In this document: piece after piece, positions 24,204-35,346 of the stretch
Layout of the letters: every line of letters starts with the position of its first letter
Numbering within the stretch: position 1 is the first letter of the stretch
Assembly: GCF_022113815.1 (NCBI RefSeq)
Contig: NZ_SGOM01000012.1
Location: 43,770 to 107,769, forward strand
Source: Vibrio cincinnatiensis
GTDB taxonomy: Bacteria; Pseudomonadota; Gammaproteobacteria; Enterobacterales; Vibrionaceae
DNA length: 64,000 nt
Direction of reading: 5' to 3'
Translations under genes and position numbers: made by a program
The notes under the pieces: generated by a model
Seen by the model: only the letters and a program-made list of their open reading frames with translations
Database searches by the model: none
What the model was told of the DNA's origin: nothing

Positions 24204-25403
24204 TTAAAGCTGTTGATGGATTAACCGCATTAATGCCTGAGCTAACTCTCGTTTACTGGTGAGAGGAAGAGTCTGTTCTCCACCATGCCAATAAACGGTT
24301 AACGCATTGTTATTACTATTAAAACCTTGACCTGAGATGGAGACATCATTTGCACAAATCATATCAAGATTTTTGTTGGTCAGTTTGCTTCGGGCGTACT
24401 TTTCAACCTCTTGAGTTTCTGCGGCGAAACCGACTGTAAAAGGGCGTTGTTCGGTTAATGCGGCCACAGACGCCACGATATCGGGGTTTTTCACCATGGT
24501 AATGCTAAGCGTGCTGTTTTGATCCGTCTTTTTGATCTTCTGCTCGGCGACTTGTTCCGGACGATAATCCGCAACGGCGGCGCAGCCAATAAAGATATCA
24601 CAGCTGGTTGCGTGTTCCATGACGTGTTGATGCATTTCTAAGGCACTTTGTACATCAATGCGTGAAACGTGTCCTGGGGTGGGCTGTGAAACTGGGCCAC
24701 TGATCAGGGTTACTTCAGCGCCTAAATAGGCGGCCGCTTCAGCGATAGCAAACCCCATTTTTCCTGAGCTGTGGTTGGTTATATAACGCACCGGATCTAG
24801 CGGCTCTCGGGTTGGCCCTGCCGTTAACAAGACTCGTTTTCCTGCTAGTAATTTAGGTGCAAAAAAAGCCTCACAGCGGGTGACGAGATCCATCGGCTCT
24901 AGCATACGACCGGGCCCAATATCGCCACAGGCTTGTTCTCCTGCTGCCGGGCCCCAGATCTCAGCGCCACGCCTTGCTAATGTCGCAATATTCTCTTGCG
25001 TTGCAGCATTTCTATACATTTGTTGATTCATGGCAGGAGAAACAACCAAAGGAGCTTTCGTCGCTAACACTAAAGTCGTGAGTAAATCATTTCCCATTCC
25101 GGCGGCTAAGCGCGCAATGAGATCGGCGGTAGCTGGAGCCAGCAGTACCATGTCTGCCCATTTGGCGAGTTCGATGTGCCCCATTGAGGATTCAGCAGCA
25201 GGATCCAGCAAACTGTCAGCTACGGGGTGGCCGGAGACGGCCTGCATGGTGAGTGGGGTAATAAACTCTTTGGCCGCGTGGGTCATCACCACTCGAACCT
25301 CGGCACCTCGCTCAATAAAACGACGTGTTAATTCTGCACATTTATAGGCTGCAATACCGCCACTAATGCCAAGCAGAATTTTCTTTCCTGCTAATGTTTG
25401 CAT
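24204..25403 (-). CDS. coaBC: phosphopantothenoylcysteine decarboxylase/synthetase
   Basis: 399 residues; a bifunctional coenzyme A enzyme. The N-terminal CoaC flavoprotein has [14 protein letters not shown], a catalytic His in [14 protein letters not shown], and SPAMNQQMY. The C-terminal CoaB has [28 protein letters not shown] and KIKK. The start is the ATG of MQTLAGKK, eight bases after GAGGA. It is transcribed ahead of slmA with 108 bp between them. All motifs are intact. Confidence 0.96.
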   Translation of the reverse strand: MQTLAGKKILLGISGGIAAYKCAELTRRFIERGAEVRVVMTHAAKEFITPLTMQAVSGHPVADSLLDPAAESSMGHIELAKWADMVLLAPATADLIARLAAGMGNDLLTTLVLATKAPLVVSPAMNQQMYRNAATQENIATLARRGAEIWGPAAGEQACGDIGPGRMLEPMDLVTRCEAFFAPKLLAGKRVLLTAGPTREPLDPVRYITNHSSGKMGFAIAEAAAYLGAEVTLISGPVSQPTPGHVSRIDVQSALEMHQHVMEHATSCDIFIGCAAVADYRPEQVAEQKIKKTDQNSTLSITMVKNPDIVASVAALTEQRPFTVGFAAETQEVEKYARSKLTNKNLDMICANDVSISGQGFNSNNNALTVYWHGGEQTLPLTSKRELAQALMRLIHQQL

Positions 25404-25634
25404 GCTTGGTTTCCTCAAAAATAGTGCTCGTTATGTTAGCACAACTTCCGAGAGATGTTGGAGTTGTGTCAGCGCTTCCTACGCAGTTTTACGAATATTC
25501 TGTTGTTATAACAACAAAGTCGACCAGTCTTCACAGATATTTTTTTCTATTTATGGATCATAGGCCTAGAAGCTTTCGCTTTAATTAAAAGCCCAGTGCA
25601 AATAATAAAACAACAAGAAGCCCAAAGGATTGTG

Positions 25635-27314
25635 ATGATGACCTCTTTGAAAAGTAGAACCAAACTTTTACTGTTGACGGTAATTCCATTAATACTCATT
25701 ACAGCATTGATGACCATAGTGAATAACTGGAGTGGCCGCAATGCCTTAGAACAGGAATTAAGTCAGTATCGTGAACAACTGATTGCAAGCCATAAAGCCG
25801 AACTTAAAGCCTACCTAATGATGGGGGTAACCACGGTTCAATCGCTCTATGAAAGTGATCGAAATGGAGAAAATAAAGAAGCCGCGAAAACCTTACTGAA
25901 AGCGATGCGTTTTGATACGGATGGCTATTTCTTTGCTTATGATTCGCAAGGTATCAATATTTTGCATGCAATTAACCCTTCATTGGAAGGCAAAAACTTA
26001 TATGGCATGAAAGATGACAATGGCGTTGAGGTGATTGCTGGGTTGATTCGGTCATCAAAATCGGGCGATGGATTTTTGAATTTCTCTTGGCATAAGCCAA
26101 CGATTGATGCACAAGCTCCCAAATTAGGGTATGCCGAATACTTACCTAAATGGGACTGGGTATTGGGAACGGGAATTTATATTGATGATATCGATACCCA
26201 AGTCGCTGAATTTAGAGCGCAGCGCGAAGCTCAGTCGACAGAGCAATTGTGGTCAACCATCGGGTTGTCTGTCACCGGTTTGATTATCACCATTATTGTC
26301 GTCAGTATTTTGGTGACTCGAGGAGTGGCTCCTTTGCAGCATGTGGTGGCCTCACTACAAGATGTAGCGGCGGGAGAAGGAGATTTAACAGCCCGATTAA
26401 AAGTTGAAAGTAAAGATGAAATTGGGGATGTAGCGAAAGCCTTTAATGCCTTTATGGATAAACTACAGCCACTAATCCAAGATATTCGAGCTTCTGCAGA
26501 GGAAGTGCAATCGGCGGCGGGAGCGTTGGATAGTCAGACAACGGAATCGAGCCAACAGATGAATGATCACAGTCTAGAAACCGATAAAGTTGTGACTGCG
26601 GTGACCGAAATGAGTGCAACGGCTCGAGAGGTTGCCAACAATACTAATGAAACCTCCCAAGCGATTGAGTCTGCCAATGATCAAATCCAAGAAGCACAAC
26701 AAGAGGTAAACAGTGCCATCGAAGGCATCAGTGCGCTGGTTAATGAAGTCAATATTACTTCTGAAGCAATACAAGAGCTGAGCCAACAAACGGATCAAAT
26801 TACCAAAGTGTTGAATGTGATTGGTGAAATTGCGGAACAAACGAACCTACTGGCATTGAATGCGGCCATTGAAGCGGCCCGAGCGGGTGAGCAAGGCCGA
26901 GGTTTTGCGGTTGTTGCCGATGAGGTCCGTTCATTAGCCAGCCGTACGCAAAATAGTACCCAAGAGATTAGCGATATGCTCAGCGCGTTACACCAAGGTG
27001 TCAGTAAAGCGGTTAGCAGCATGAGCATTAGCCAGCAGCGCGGTGAAAAAACGGTGCAGGAGTCGGTCTTAATTAAAGAGCGTTTAGCGGGTATTTCACA
27101 ATCAGTCAGCACTATCCAAGATATGGGGATTCAAACCGCTTCTGCCGCAGAACAGCAAAGTGCGGTTGCGGAAGACATTAACCAAAACCTAGTTGCAATT
27201 CAGCAAATCGTGAATCAATTGAGTGAAAACTTACAGCTTTCTGAGTCCATCAGTACTCAGCTTGCGCAATCGGGCCAACAAATGGGGAACTTAGTCAGTC
27301 ACTTTAAGCTTTAA
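25635..27314 (+). CDS. methyl-accepting chemotaxis protein with sCache domain
   Basis: About 559 residues. An N-terminal membrane helix ([19 protein letters not shown]) is followed by a periplasmic single-Cache domain ([35 protein letters not shown]), a second helix near 220, HAMP ([25 protein letters not shown]), and a cytoplasmic signalling domain with hairpin tip [20 protein letters not shown] and [12 protein letters not shown]. The ligand is unknown; sCache receptors often bind small carboxylates. The start is ATG 25635 with AAAGGA upstream. V. cholerae has an MCP at this same place. Confidence 0.93.
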   Translation: MMTSLKSRTKLLLLTVIPLILITALMTIVNNWSGRNALEQELSQYREQLIASHKAELKAYLMMGVTTVQSLYESDRNGENKEAAKTLLKAMRFDTDGYFFAYDSQGINILHAINPSLEGKNLYGMKDDNGVEVIAGLIRSSKSGDGFLNFSWHKPTIDAQAPKLGYAEYLPKWDWVLGTGIYIDDIDTQVAEFRAQREAQSTEQLWSTIGLSVTGLIITIIVVSILVTRGVAPLQHVVASLQDVAAGEGDLTARLKVESKDEIGDVAKAFNAFMDKLQPLIQDIRASAEEVQSAAGALDSQTTESSQQMNDHSLETDKVVTAVTEMSATAREVANNTNETSQAIESANDQIQEAQQEVNSAIEGISALVNEVNITSEAIQELSQQTDQITKVLNVIGEIAEQTNLLALNAAIEAARAGEQGRGFAVVADEVRSLASRTQNSTQEISDMLSALHQGVSKAVSSMSISQQRGEKTVQESVLIKERLAGISQSVSTIQDMGIQTASAAEQQSAVAEDINQNLVAIQQIVNQLSENLQLSESISTQLAQSGQQMGNLVSHFKL

Positions 27315-27355
27315 TTCACATCTTTATTACACCGTAGATTGATCCCCATCTAACC

Positions 27356-27385
27356 GTCACTCAGGCCCGTTAGAGCCTGAGTGAC
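27356..27385. terminator. hairpin after chemoreceptor gene
   Basis: gtcactcaggc-ccgttaga-gcctgagtgac, 11 perfect pairs without an immediate T-run; probably a terminator. Confidence 0.6.
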
Positions 27386-27465
27386 AACTCGCTTAGACTA
27401 TCTTTTTCTATTTAACACAACAGCGTTAACTCCTTTGATAGTAGGCCAATGGATGGGCATCAATC

Positions 27466-28140
27466 ATGAACTTTAAATTACTCCCGAGTGAATCCATGCC
27501 ACGAGAAAAGCTACTGACTCGGGGACCTCAAGCGTTATCCGATGCGGAATTGCTCGCTATTTTCTTGCGAACTGGAACACAAGGAATGAACGTATTAGAA
27601 CTATCAGATTTTTTGTTACGAGAATCGGGATCATTACGCGCCCTTTTTTCAGCCAGTAAAGATCAGTTCTGTGCCCATAAGGGATTAGGTGAGGCAAAAT
27701 ATGTTCAGTTGCAAGCAGTGTTAGAAATGACCCAGCGCTATTTGGCTGAAACCTTAAAGCGGGGCGATGCGTTAACTAGCCCTCAGCAAACCAAATTATA
27801 CCTTTCCAGTGTCTTGCGAGATCGTCAGCGAGAAGCCTTCTATATCCTCTTTCTCGATAATCAGCATCGAGTAATACAAGATGAAGTACTGTTTGAAGGC
27901 ACGATTGACGCAGCAAGTGTTTATCCGAGGGAAGTCGTAAAACGGGCCTTGTATCATAATGCGGCCGCATTAATTCTAGCGCATAATCATCCGTCTGGTA
28001 TTGCCGAACCCAGCCAGTCAGATCGACGGATTACTCAACGCCTGATTGACGCGCTGGCACTGGTTGATATTCGGATTCTTGACCACTTCGTGGTGGGAGA
28101 TGGCGAGGTAATTTCTTTTGCTGAACGGGGATGGATATAA
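27466..28140 (+). CDS. radC: RadC family JAMM protein, full length
   Basis: 224 residues: N-terminal helical/HhH part ([41 protein letters not shown]), then the JAMM domain ([47 protein letters not shown]). It is the conserved chromosomal RadC upstream of rpmB, contrasting with the short island copy at 14627. Biochemical function is unclear despite the repair name. The metal-binding His-x-His...Asp set is present. Confidence 0.95.
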   Translation: MNFKLLPSESMPREKLLTRGPQALSDAELLAIFLRTGTQGMNVLELSDFLLRESGSLRALFSASKDQFCAHKGLGEAKYVQLQAVLEMTQRYLAETLKRGDALTSPQQTKLYLSSVLRDRQREAFYILFLDNQHRVIQDEVLFEGTIDAASVYPREVVKRALYHNAAALILAHNHPSGIAEPSQSDRRITQRLIDALALVDIRILDHFVVGDGEVISFAERGWI

Positions 28141-28507
28141 CTTAACGGGCACCCCGCATGGTCAAGAACCGTCTGGTTAATTCTTATTCAGTGAGAAGGA
28201 AAAACAAGGGGTAAGCGTATATTTGAAAGAATGTACAAAAAATGCTTAGCTTTCTACGGTTTTCTGTTATGATTCGCCCACATTTTTTAACCTCAGTCAG
28301 CTCAATAGAGAAAAAAGATCACTGGATCCTGCAAAAAGGATCTGTTCGGGTCTTGAGCAATGCGTGTCAAGTTAGTATAATGCGCGACCTTTGATAGCCT
28401 TGTATGGATTTTCCATAACGGTTTTTAACCTCAACTTCTTATTTAGAAAGAGAGAGGTTCGGCCACCAAGGTTGATATCGAGCTGAAACGATTTGGAGAA
28501 GACATTC
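28141..28507. other. rpmB-rpmG upstream region
   Basis: A 367-bp leader region holding the promoter at 28353-28381 and a second TATGAT box near 28269. No other gene seen. Confidence 0.5.
28353..28381 (+). promoter_or_regulatory. strong sigma-70 promoter for rpmB-rpmG
   Basis: TTGAGC at 28353-28358, exactly 17 bp spacer, TATAAT at 28376-28381, followed by GC-rich gcgcgacc, as in growth-rate-controlled discriminators. Confidence 0.8.
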
Positions 28508-28744
28508 ATGTCACGAGTATGCCAAGTAACTGGTAAGCGTCCTGCAGTTGGTAACAACCGCTCACACGCACGAAATGCTACTAAGCGTCGTTTTCTGCCG
28601 AACCTACAAACTCATCGTTTCTGGGTAGAGAGCGAAAAACGTTTTGTTAAACTACGTCTAACTGCTAAAGGCATGCGTATTATCGATAAGAAAGGTATTG
28701 ATACCGTTCTTGCTGATATCCGTGCACGTGGCGAAAACGTTTAA
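28508..28744 (+). CDS. rpmB: 50S ribosomal protein L28
   Basis: 78 residues beginning [20 protein letters not shown] and containing [12 protein letters not shown] and [20 protein letters not shown]. Typical length and fully conserved. The start is ATG 28508 (the longer frame adds five unlikely residues). It heads the rpmB-rpmG operon; 13 bp separate it from rpmG. It has the codon bias of a highly expressed gene. Confidence 0.98.
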   Translation: MSRVCQVTGKRPAVGNNRSHARNATKRRFLPNLQTHRFWVESEKRFVKLRLTAKGMRIIDKKGIDTVLADIRARGENV

Positions 28745-28757
28745 GAGGAATTGAGCA

Positions 28758-28925
28758 ATGGCTAAAGGCATTCGCGAAAAAATCCGCCTAGTATCTTCTG
28801 CAGGTACTGGTCACTTCTACACTACTGACAAGAACAAACGTAACATGCCAGGCAAATTTGAGATCAAGAAATTTGATCCAGTTGTTCGCCAGCACGTTGT
28901 GTATAAAGAAGGTAAAATCAAGTAA
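28758..28925 (+). CDS. rpmG: 50S ribosomal protein L33
   Basis: 55 residues: [55 protein letters not shown]. It is the cysteine-free L33 form typical of gammaproteobacteria. AAGAGGAA is at good spacing before ATG. It is the second gene of the operon and ends at a good terminator. Confidence 0.98.
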   Translation: MAKGIREKIRLVSSAGTGHFYTTDKNKRNMPGKFEIKKFDPVVRQHVVYKEGKIK

Positions 28926-28954
28926 TTGATTACCCCTTCTCTTGCAAGTAGCAG

Positions 28955-28986
28955 AAAACCCAGCCAATTTGGTTGGGTTTTTCTTT
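28955..28986 (+). terminator. terminator of rpmB-rpmG
   Basis: aaaacccagcc-aattt-ggttgggtttt with one G-T pair, followed by T-rich sequence. Confidence 0.85.
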
Positions 28987-29163
28987 ATCTAGGGTTTAAC
29001 TTTTGCCAACCTTCCAGTAAAAGCACATCGCTTATCGTTTTTACCATTTCTCATTCCTATCATTCCGTGTAGGTGGGAACCTAAAGCGGAGTGAAGCCGC
29101 TAGGCACTGAGCACACTCTTTGCTACTCTAGGCATTCGCTTAGGTCTCTCAGGAATAGTTACT

Positions 29164-29640
29164 GTGCGTATTAGCCCTCATCGACGCCGTCGTTGGAACA
29201 ACATTCTTATTCTTCTCGTGTTAATTTTTATTGGTGTACTTAACCTGCCACCTTTACTGAAGTCGTATCTGATGGAGCCGGAAGTAAGCCCTTATCCCAC
29301 CTTATTTAACTCACAGGCTCAATTACAAGCGATACATTTCCCTCATTTTTCTCTCGAGCGGAATCAAGGGCGCTGGCGAGCCACACCACCCAATGATATT
29401 GATCCTGAAGAATGGGTTAAACGTTGGCAAGATTTGGCCGGGACGGAAGTTAATGATGAAACATTCCGTACATTACAGCCGTTGTTGAGCTTGCCGCAGA
29501 CCATTGAAGCTTGGTATCAAGATTTAGAAGAGCCACAGAGAATCACCTATTACCATTCGCCGCAGTTTTGGCTATTTAAAAACTGGCAAGATAAGTGGAT
29601 AGCGATTTCGACCCCTGACGGTTATCTATTTCCCCAGTAA
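29164..29640 (+). CDS. hypothetical single-pass membrane protein
   Basis: 158 residues starting with GTG. Basic N-terminus (RISPHRRRRWNN), then one membrane helix (ILILLVLIFIGVLNLPPLL) and a soluble domain of about 125 residues (IHFPHFSLERNQGRWRATPP, WQDLAGTEV, YYHSPQFWLFKNWQDKW) expected in the periplasm. It occupies the place of an uncharacterised gene between rpmG and mutM in V. cholerae. No function assignable. 44 bp separate it from mutM, so co-transcription is likely. Confidence 0.65.
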   Translation: MRISPHRRRRWNNILILLVLIFIGVLNLPPLLKSYLMEPEVSPYPTLFNSQAQLQAIHFPHFSLERNQGRWRATPPNDIDPEEWVKRWQDLAGTEVNDETFRTLQPLLSLPQTIEAWYQDLEEPQRITYYHSPQFWLFKNWQDKWIAISTPDGYLFPQ

Positions 29641-29684
29641 TACATTTTATTTTGCTATTTTGAGGCGCACGACTAGGAGCGGTT

Positions 29685-30494
29685 ATGCCTGAACTACCCG
29701 AAATTGAAGTTAGCAGGATGGGGATTTCTCCTCATTTAGTGGGCCAGACAGTACAACGGTTGACCTTCCGTTGTCAGAAATTACGCTGGCCAATTCCTAC
29801 GGAACTTCACCAGATGGAAGGGCAACCGATTGAGCAAATTTCACGTAGAGCGAAATATCTGCTTATTGAAACGCCGATTGGGGCGGCGGTAGTCCATCTA
29901 GGCATGTCGGGCTCATTACGAGTTTTGGCAGGGGATTTCCCTGCAGGTAAGCATGATCATGTTGATCTACAGTTAACGAATGGGAAAATTCTTCGTTATC
30001 ATGACCCACGCCGATTTGGTGCTTGGTTATGGTGTCCGGCCGGAGAAAGTTTACCGATCCTAGATAAATTGGGCCCTGAGCCATTAACGGAAGCTTTTAA
30101 TGCGCAGTATATGGCTGAAAAAGCGCAGCATAAACGGGTGGTTATTAAAGCCTTTATTATGGATAACGCTATTGTTGTGGGAGTAGGCAATATTTATGCG
30201 AATGAATCGCTATTTAGTGCGGGTATTCATCCTCTTCGGCCAACAAAAAGCCTATCGATGGAGGAGTGGCAGCGCTTAGTGAGTGCGATAAAAGCGGTGT
30301 TGGAAATATCGATAACTCAAGGCGGAACAACACTGAAAGACTTTTCTCAACCAGATGGTAAGCCGGGTTATTTTGCTCAAGAGTTACAAGTTTACGGAAA
30401 AGGCGGGCAACCTTGCCCACAGTGTACTGAGCCATTGAGTGAACAGAAAATTGGCCAGAGGAACAGTATGTTTTGCAATCACTGTCAGAGCTAA
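29685..30494 (+). CDS. mutM: formamidopyrimidine-DNA glycosylase
   Basis: 269 residues; a bifunctional glycosylase/AP lyase that removes 8-oxoguanine. Pro2 is the Schiff-base nucleophile, with Glu3, in [19 protein letters not shown] and the H2TH element [12 protein letters not shown] are present. The C-terminal zinc finger has C-P-Q-C and C-N-H-C. The last segment (FCNHCQS) is intact. Conserved position before coaD. Confidence 0.97.
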   Translation: MPELPEIEVSRMGISPHLVGQTVQRLTFRCQKLRWPIPTELHQMEGQPIEQISRRAKYLLIETPIGAAVVHLGMSGSLRVLAGDFPAGKHDHVDLQLTNGKILRYHDPRRFGAWLWCPAGESLPILDKLGPEPLTEAFNAQYMAEKAQHKRVVIKAFIMDNAIVVGVGNIYANESLFSAGIHPLRPTKSLSMEEWQRLVSAIKAVLEISITQGGTTLKDFSQPDGKPGYFAQELQVYGKGGQPCPQCTEPLSEQKIGQRNSMFCNHCQS

Positions 30495-30584
30495 GTCTCA
30501 CTTTATTATTTGTTTCCATGCGCTTGGAATAAGCTTAGAGTAATCTACAGGGTAATTATGTTTCCTTTTGTCGTTTATTAAGCC

Positions 30585-32582
30585 ATGCATTTTCAGATTC
30601 ACTTTCGTCAATTAGTACAACTGCTCGTTATCTATGTTGTTTTTTCTCTGTTGTTACTGTTCTTTTCTCGTTATGCGCTTTATCTGTATATAGAGCCAGA
30701 CTTACCCACTGATGGTGTGATGGATGATATTCGCCGAGCCTTTTGGGTGGGAATGCGATTTGATGCTAAAGTCACGGCGATTGCATATTCTCCTCTGCTA
30801 TTAGCGGGGCTTTTTTGTGCCCCTTTTGATAAAGCTTATCAGCGATGGTGTGGGGTGTCTGTTTACTACCATACCCTTGTTGCATTTCTCTATGTTATTG
30901 GTGGAATAGGAAACTACTATTATTACCTGACCTATGGTAGCCATGTTGATCTATTTATTTTCGGATTGGTCGATGATGACTCAGTTGCGGTGCTTAAAAA
31001 CCTGTGGAGTGATTATCCTATTATTTATGGGACTAGCTTTGCGGTACTAATAGCCTGTATCGGGTACTACTTTGCGAAGTTTTTCACTCATCAATCGCTA
31101 TGGCAGCCTAAACAGCAATGGCATTGGAGTATAACTAGTATGGCGTTAGTTTTGGTCATATTAGGGGTATTTTTAACGGCAAGAGGTTCTATCGGAAGTT
31201 TACCTCTTAAACGTTATCATGCCAGTGTTTCTGCTTATAAGTCATTGAATATGCTTACACCTAATGTTTTTATGGCATTCGATTGGGCTTATAGTGATTA
31301 TAAAGATCAAACTCGCTTTGAGCCTATTTCACAGCAGGTTTTAGAAGCACAAATGCTTAAAATCTTGGGCCAAACTATCCCAGAGTATCGCACCCCAGCG
31401 AATAGCTATCTTGCAGATAACCCTCCGCATGTGATGGTTGCTATGATGGAAAGTATGGGACAGAGTTTACTATTAGAGGATGATCCGGAGAGTAACGACC
31501 TGCTAGGCAGTTTTCGGAAACATGTTAAACAAGATTTTCTATTTGAACGTTTTTTAGCCAGCACATCAGCAACCATTGATAGTATTGCGATGATGTTGGT
31601 ACATAGCCCATTACCGACCATTAGCCATTCTGCATTACAAAAAATTGCCTTACCGAGCTCAGCGGTATTGCCCTATAAGCAAGCGGGCTATGAGATAGTC
31701 TTTGTGTATGGGGGAAATGGGATGTGGCGCAATCTCGCTAACTATCTCCCTACACAAGGGTTTGACCGAGTGTACGATGAGAATGATATTATTGAAGCCT
31801 TTCCCGAGGCGGAAAAAGATGCGGGAACATGGGGGGTGCCAGATGGCTTTACCTTTAAGTTTGCTCGTCAATTATTAGATAAAGCACAAAAGCCGACCCT
31901 CGTGTATGTCATGACGGTGACGAATCATTCCCCTTACCAGTCTCCGGATTATTATCAGCCCGCACCCACTACCTTAAATGAGAGACTTAATGAATTATTA
32001 GGTTATAAAGGGGAAGGGGATGCGAAGGAATTATTAGAAACCTTTCAATATGCTAGCAATGCACTGGGTAATTTTATCCAAGGCGTTAAACAGTCGCCGT
32101 TAAAAGATAAACTGATTATCGCTGTGACAGGCGATCATCGAGTTCGTTATACCAATACTTCCCGCCCCGGTGAGGCAGGAATGACTCATGCTGTCCCTTT
32201 CTATCTCTATGTTCCTCCTGCAATTTTAGCCAATACCGATTATGTTTATGATCCACAGCGTATTGGCTCACATCGAGATATTTTCCCAACGCTTTATCAT
32301 TTTAGCTTGTCGGATCAGACATATATTTCGCTGGGGGGTGAAAACTTGTTTGCGCCAGAAGGGGTAAGTAATATCGGTTACAATACAGAAATGAGTATAA
32401 ACCAATATGGCGTGTTCAGTAATCGTCAAGAGGGGTTATTTTATCCATGGCAGAAAGGATCGTGGTTATTGACGGAAAGTATCCCCAGTGATGAGGTTCC
32501 CTTTGATAGCCAATGGGGGCAGGAGTATCACCAGTTACAGGATTATTTTCTACGCTCGCAAGTACTACCCATGGAGCCGTAA
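30585..32582 (+). CDS. LTA-synthase-family membrane sulfatase/phosphotransferase
   Basis: 665 residues. Five membrane helices in the first about 210 residues, then a periplasmic alkaline-phosphatase/sulfatase-like domain: HVMVAMMESMGQS (metal Glu), STSATIDSIAMML with the likely nucleophile Thr, GTWGVPDG, MTVTNHSPYQ, and TGDHRVRY (metal Asp-His). COG1368 enzymes transfer phosphoglycerol or phosphoethanolamine to glycans or lipids. In gammaproteobacteria the likely targets are periplasmic glucans or LPS; the substrate is not known here. Convergent with coaD. Confidence 0.85.
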   Translation: MHFQIHFRQLVQLLVIYVVFSLLLLFFSRYALYLYIEPDLPTDGVMDDIRRAFWVGMRFDAKVTAIAYSPLLLAGLFCAPFDKAYQRWCGVSVYYHTLVAFLYVIGGIGNYYYYLTYGSHVDLFIFGLVDDDSVAVLKNLWSDYPIIYGTSFAVLIACIGYYFAKFFTHQSLWQPKQQWHWSITSMALVLVILGVFLTARGSIGSLPLKRYHASVSAYKSLNMLTPNVFMAFDWAYSDYKDQTRFEPISQQVLEAQMLKILGQTIPEYRTPANSYLADNPPHVMVAMMESMGQSLLLEDDPESNDLLGSFRKHVKQDFLFERFLASTSATIDSIAMMLVHSPLPTISHSALQKIALPSSAVLPYKQAGYEIVFVYGGNGMWRNLANYLPTQGFDRVYDENDIIEAFPEAEKDAGTWGVPDGFTFKFARQLLDKAQKPTLVYVMTVTNHSPYQSPDYYQPAPTTLNERLNELLGYKGEGDAKELLETFQYASNALGNFIQGVKQSPLKDKLIIAVTGDHRVRYTNTSRPGEAGMTHAVPFYLYVPPAILANTDYVYDPQRIGSHRDIFPTLYHFSLSDQTYISLGGENLFAPEGVSNIGYNTEMSINQYGVFSNRQEGLFYPWQKGSWLLTESIPSDEVPFDSQWGQEYHQLQDYFLRSQVLPMEP

Positions 32583-32590
32583 TTCAAATG

Positions 32591-32625
32591 ATGTGCTTTC
32601 TATGGCTGGTGAATAAAAAGCACAT
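32591..32625. terminator. hairpin between convergent sulfatase and coaD genes
   Basis: atgtgcttt paired with aaagcacat across a 17-nt loop; T/A-rich on both sides. Confidence 0.45.
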
Positions 32626-32631
32626 TATTGA

Positions 32632-33144
<513 letters not shown>

Positions 33145-33167
33145 TCAAGACAGGTTTATGCCTTATA

Positions 33168-34256
33168 TTATTTCAATAATGACTGAAAAAAAGCCAGATG
33201 TTGCTTGGCGCTAGCTTGGCAAGAAAAGTCATTAATCATGCGTTGCTGGGCATGTCTACCCATCTGCAGACGTTGCTCTGGCGATTGATACAGCCAACGA
33301 ATTTTCTCAGCAATCGCCGTTGGATCTTGAACTGGAACAATAAATCCGCTTTCACCGTCGACGAGCAGCTCCTTTCCTCCACCTGTGGTGGTAACGATGG
33401 ATGGCACTCCCATCGCCATGGCTTCAATAATCGTTTTTGGGAGCCCCTCACCGCTAATAGAGGGTTGGATCTGCACAGCGCTAGTGGCCAAGAGCTCAGG
33501 AACATCTTTGCGATAGCCCAGAAAATGAATACGCTCTTGCATTCCACTTTGTTTGGCTAAATTCAGGTTTTGCTCGGTGTCCATATCGCGTCCAACCAAC
33601 AGTAAGTGCACATTGCTTAAATCAGCCAGTTGTTTTGCGCTATCGAGTAGGATATGGACGCCTTTACTTGGTCGAGCATTCGCAATACAAATAACGCAAA
33701 AGGCATCTAGGGGGAGACCTAATTCACTGATATTAGCGGGTTGAGCTTGATACCAAGCAATATCATGCCCTTTGTAAATGGTGACAACACGCTCTTGGTG
33801 TTTCCACACTCGTTTTCTTACATCATCAGTAACGGCTTGTGCCACGCAGCTAATGCCATCTACTCTTGGATGTAAATGGGTTAAATACGCACTAGGATCA
33901 TGACGATATAATCCACCGACCGTTCCTCGATAAGTGACTAACTTGGTCTTTTTAAAACCGATACAAGCGAAGGCAGCATTGGGGATCGTTTTTGAATTCA
34001 TTGCATAGACAATATCATAGTGATAAGCGCTCAGCTCTGCACGTAGCGCTTTGATGGCTTTCCAGCAGATTTTCTTACTGGGGTAAGCATCAATCACCTT
34101 GATGCCATTGTCTCGAAAACGCGCAGCGTATTCTGCATCCCCTTGCGTCATAATGGTCACACTGTGCCCCAGCTTAACCATTTCAATAAACATTTCGGCT
34201 TCTGGGCGAACACTGTTCCAAGCATCTTTGTAAGAGCTAAAAATTAAAATTCTCAT
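33168..34256 (-). CDS. GT4-family glycosyltransferase (LPS core)
   Basis: 362 residues, GT-B fold. N-terminal MRILIFSSYKDAW; the C-terminal nucleotide-sugar domain has NARPSKGVHILLDSAKQL, HFLGYRKDVPELLATSAV and the EX7E-type motif SGEGLPKTIIEAMAMGVP. It is part of a four-gene minus-strand core cluster that feeds into coaD. The acceptor and the sugar cannot be read; an outer-core role is inferred from context. A 43-bp gap separates it from the next gene upstream, so it is likely co-transcribed. Confidence 0.85.
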   Translation of the reverse strand: MRILIFSSYKDAWNSVRPEAEMFIEMVKLGHSVTIMTQGDAEYAARFRDNGIKVIDAYPSKKICWKAIKALRAELSAYHYDIVYAMNSKTIPNAAFACIGFKKTKLVTYRGTVGGLYRHDPSAYLTHLHPRVDGISCVAQAVTDDVRKRVWKHQERVVTIYKGHDIAWYQAQPANISELGLPLDAFCVICIANARPSKGVHILLDSAKQLADLSNVHLLLVGRDMDTEQNLNLAKQSGMQERIHFLGYRKDVPELLATSAVQIQPSISGEGLPKTIIEAMAMGVPSIVTTTGGGKELLVDGESGFIVPVQDPTAIAEKIRWLYQSPEQRLQMGRHAQQRMINDFSCQASAKQHLAFFQSLLK

Positions 34257-34299
34257 ATTTTCTTTACCTTTAGGCGATCAGCTTTAACTCTTGCTTTTC

Positions 34300-35346
34300 T
34301 CAACAGTGAGAGTGACTTTCCATAATTTCTGAGTAGAGAGTTTGATAACGTTGTGCGGTTTGTTCAATCTGAAAATCGCGTAATTTGTTCTCTCGCCCAA
34401 TGGCTAATGTGTCAACGAGATCTGGATCATGGTGAATTTGCAAAATAGCCTGTGCTAACCCTTGTGCATCTCCGGGTTCAATCAACAAACCAGAAGCACC
34501 GTGTTCGATAATGTCAGGAATTCCCCCCGCTCGGCTACCTACCACAGGTAAACCGCTGCCCATCGCCTCTAAAATCACTGAGCCTAACCCTTCACTGTAA
34601 GAGGGATGAATAAGCATATTGGCGGCAGCAAACCAATCACCCATATTACTTTGTTTGCCCATAAAATGAATATTCGTTAACCCTTGGGCTTGTTGTTCTA
34701 AGACTGGACGCTCTTTTCCATCCCCTAATAAAGCAAAATGAACGTCTGGGGCGGCATCCATTAATAGGCGAGCTGCCGCAACCGTAACATCAAAGCCTTT
34801 ATGGTGAAGCATGTTGGCGGCATGAATCACCAAAAATTGATGAGAAAATAGTTCACGAATCTGGGAGACTTGCTGTTTATTAATGGGATAACAGACTGGT
34901 GAGCTTGGAATGATGGCGACGTTTTGCTGCGGATGGCGTAATAAAATTTGCCGATAAATTTCCTGACTTAACCCAACCAAGGCACTGGCTGATCGGTAAG
35001 CTTGAGTCGCAAACCAGCGCTCACTGAGAGGGTTATCAATCCGACGCGTGATCACATAAGGGATTTTATGCAATTTATGTTGTAACCAAGCCCAATAAAT
35101 CGCTCGCCCTTCATGAACATGAATAAGGTCACAGCCTTGTGTAATGGCTTTACTGTGTTGAGTGAGGTAATGCTTACAGGCAATGACTCGGCACGGTAGC
35201 GCTTGTACACGAGAGAAAAAAGGGCTTTTAGGGTTAGCCACAACGGTGAGTTGGTAGCCTAATTTGATCTGCTGCTGTATCAACAGCAGAGTTTGGTTTT
35301 CACCGCCGTGATAACCTGAAGCAAGATTGACATGGCAAATATTCAT
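34300..35346 (-). CDS. GT4-family glycosyltransferase (LPS core)
   Basis: 348 residues, GT-B fold: MNICHVNLASGYHGGENQTL (a GGxE-type loop), VITRRIDNPLS, VIHAANMLHHKGFDVTVAAA, HFMGKQSNMGDWFAAANML, and SYSEGLGSVILEAMGSGLPV (EX7E). Its ATG overlaps the stop of the upstream GT2 gene by four bases. Similar genes sit in the wav core cluster of V. cholerae. Specificity unknown. Confidence 0.85.
   Translation of the reverse strand: MNICHVNLASGYHGGENQTLLLIQQQIKLGYQLTVVANPKSPFFSRVQALPCRVIACKHYLTQHSKAITQGCDLIHVHEGRAIYWAWLQHKLHKIPYVITRRIDNPLSERWFATQAYRSASALVGLSQEIYRQILLRHPQQNVAIIPSSPVCYPINKQQVSQIRELFSHQFLVIHAANMLHHKGFDVTVAAARLLMDAAPDVHFALLGDGKERPVLEQQAQGLTNIHFMGKQSNMGDWFAAANMLIHPSYSEGLGSVILEAMGSGLPVVGSRAGGIPDIIEHGASGLLIEPGDAQGLAQAILQIHHDPDLVDTLAIGRENKLRDFQIEQTAQRYQTLYSEIMESHSHC

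Noticed and set aside
30585..32582. A lipoteichoic acid synthase in the literal sense
   Set aside because: Gram-negative context; the family name reflects the sulfatase-like fold, not the product.
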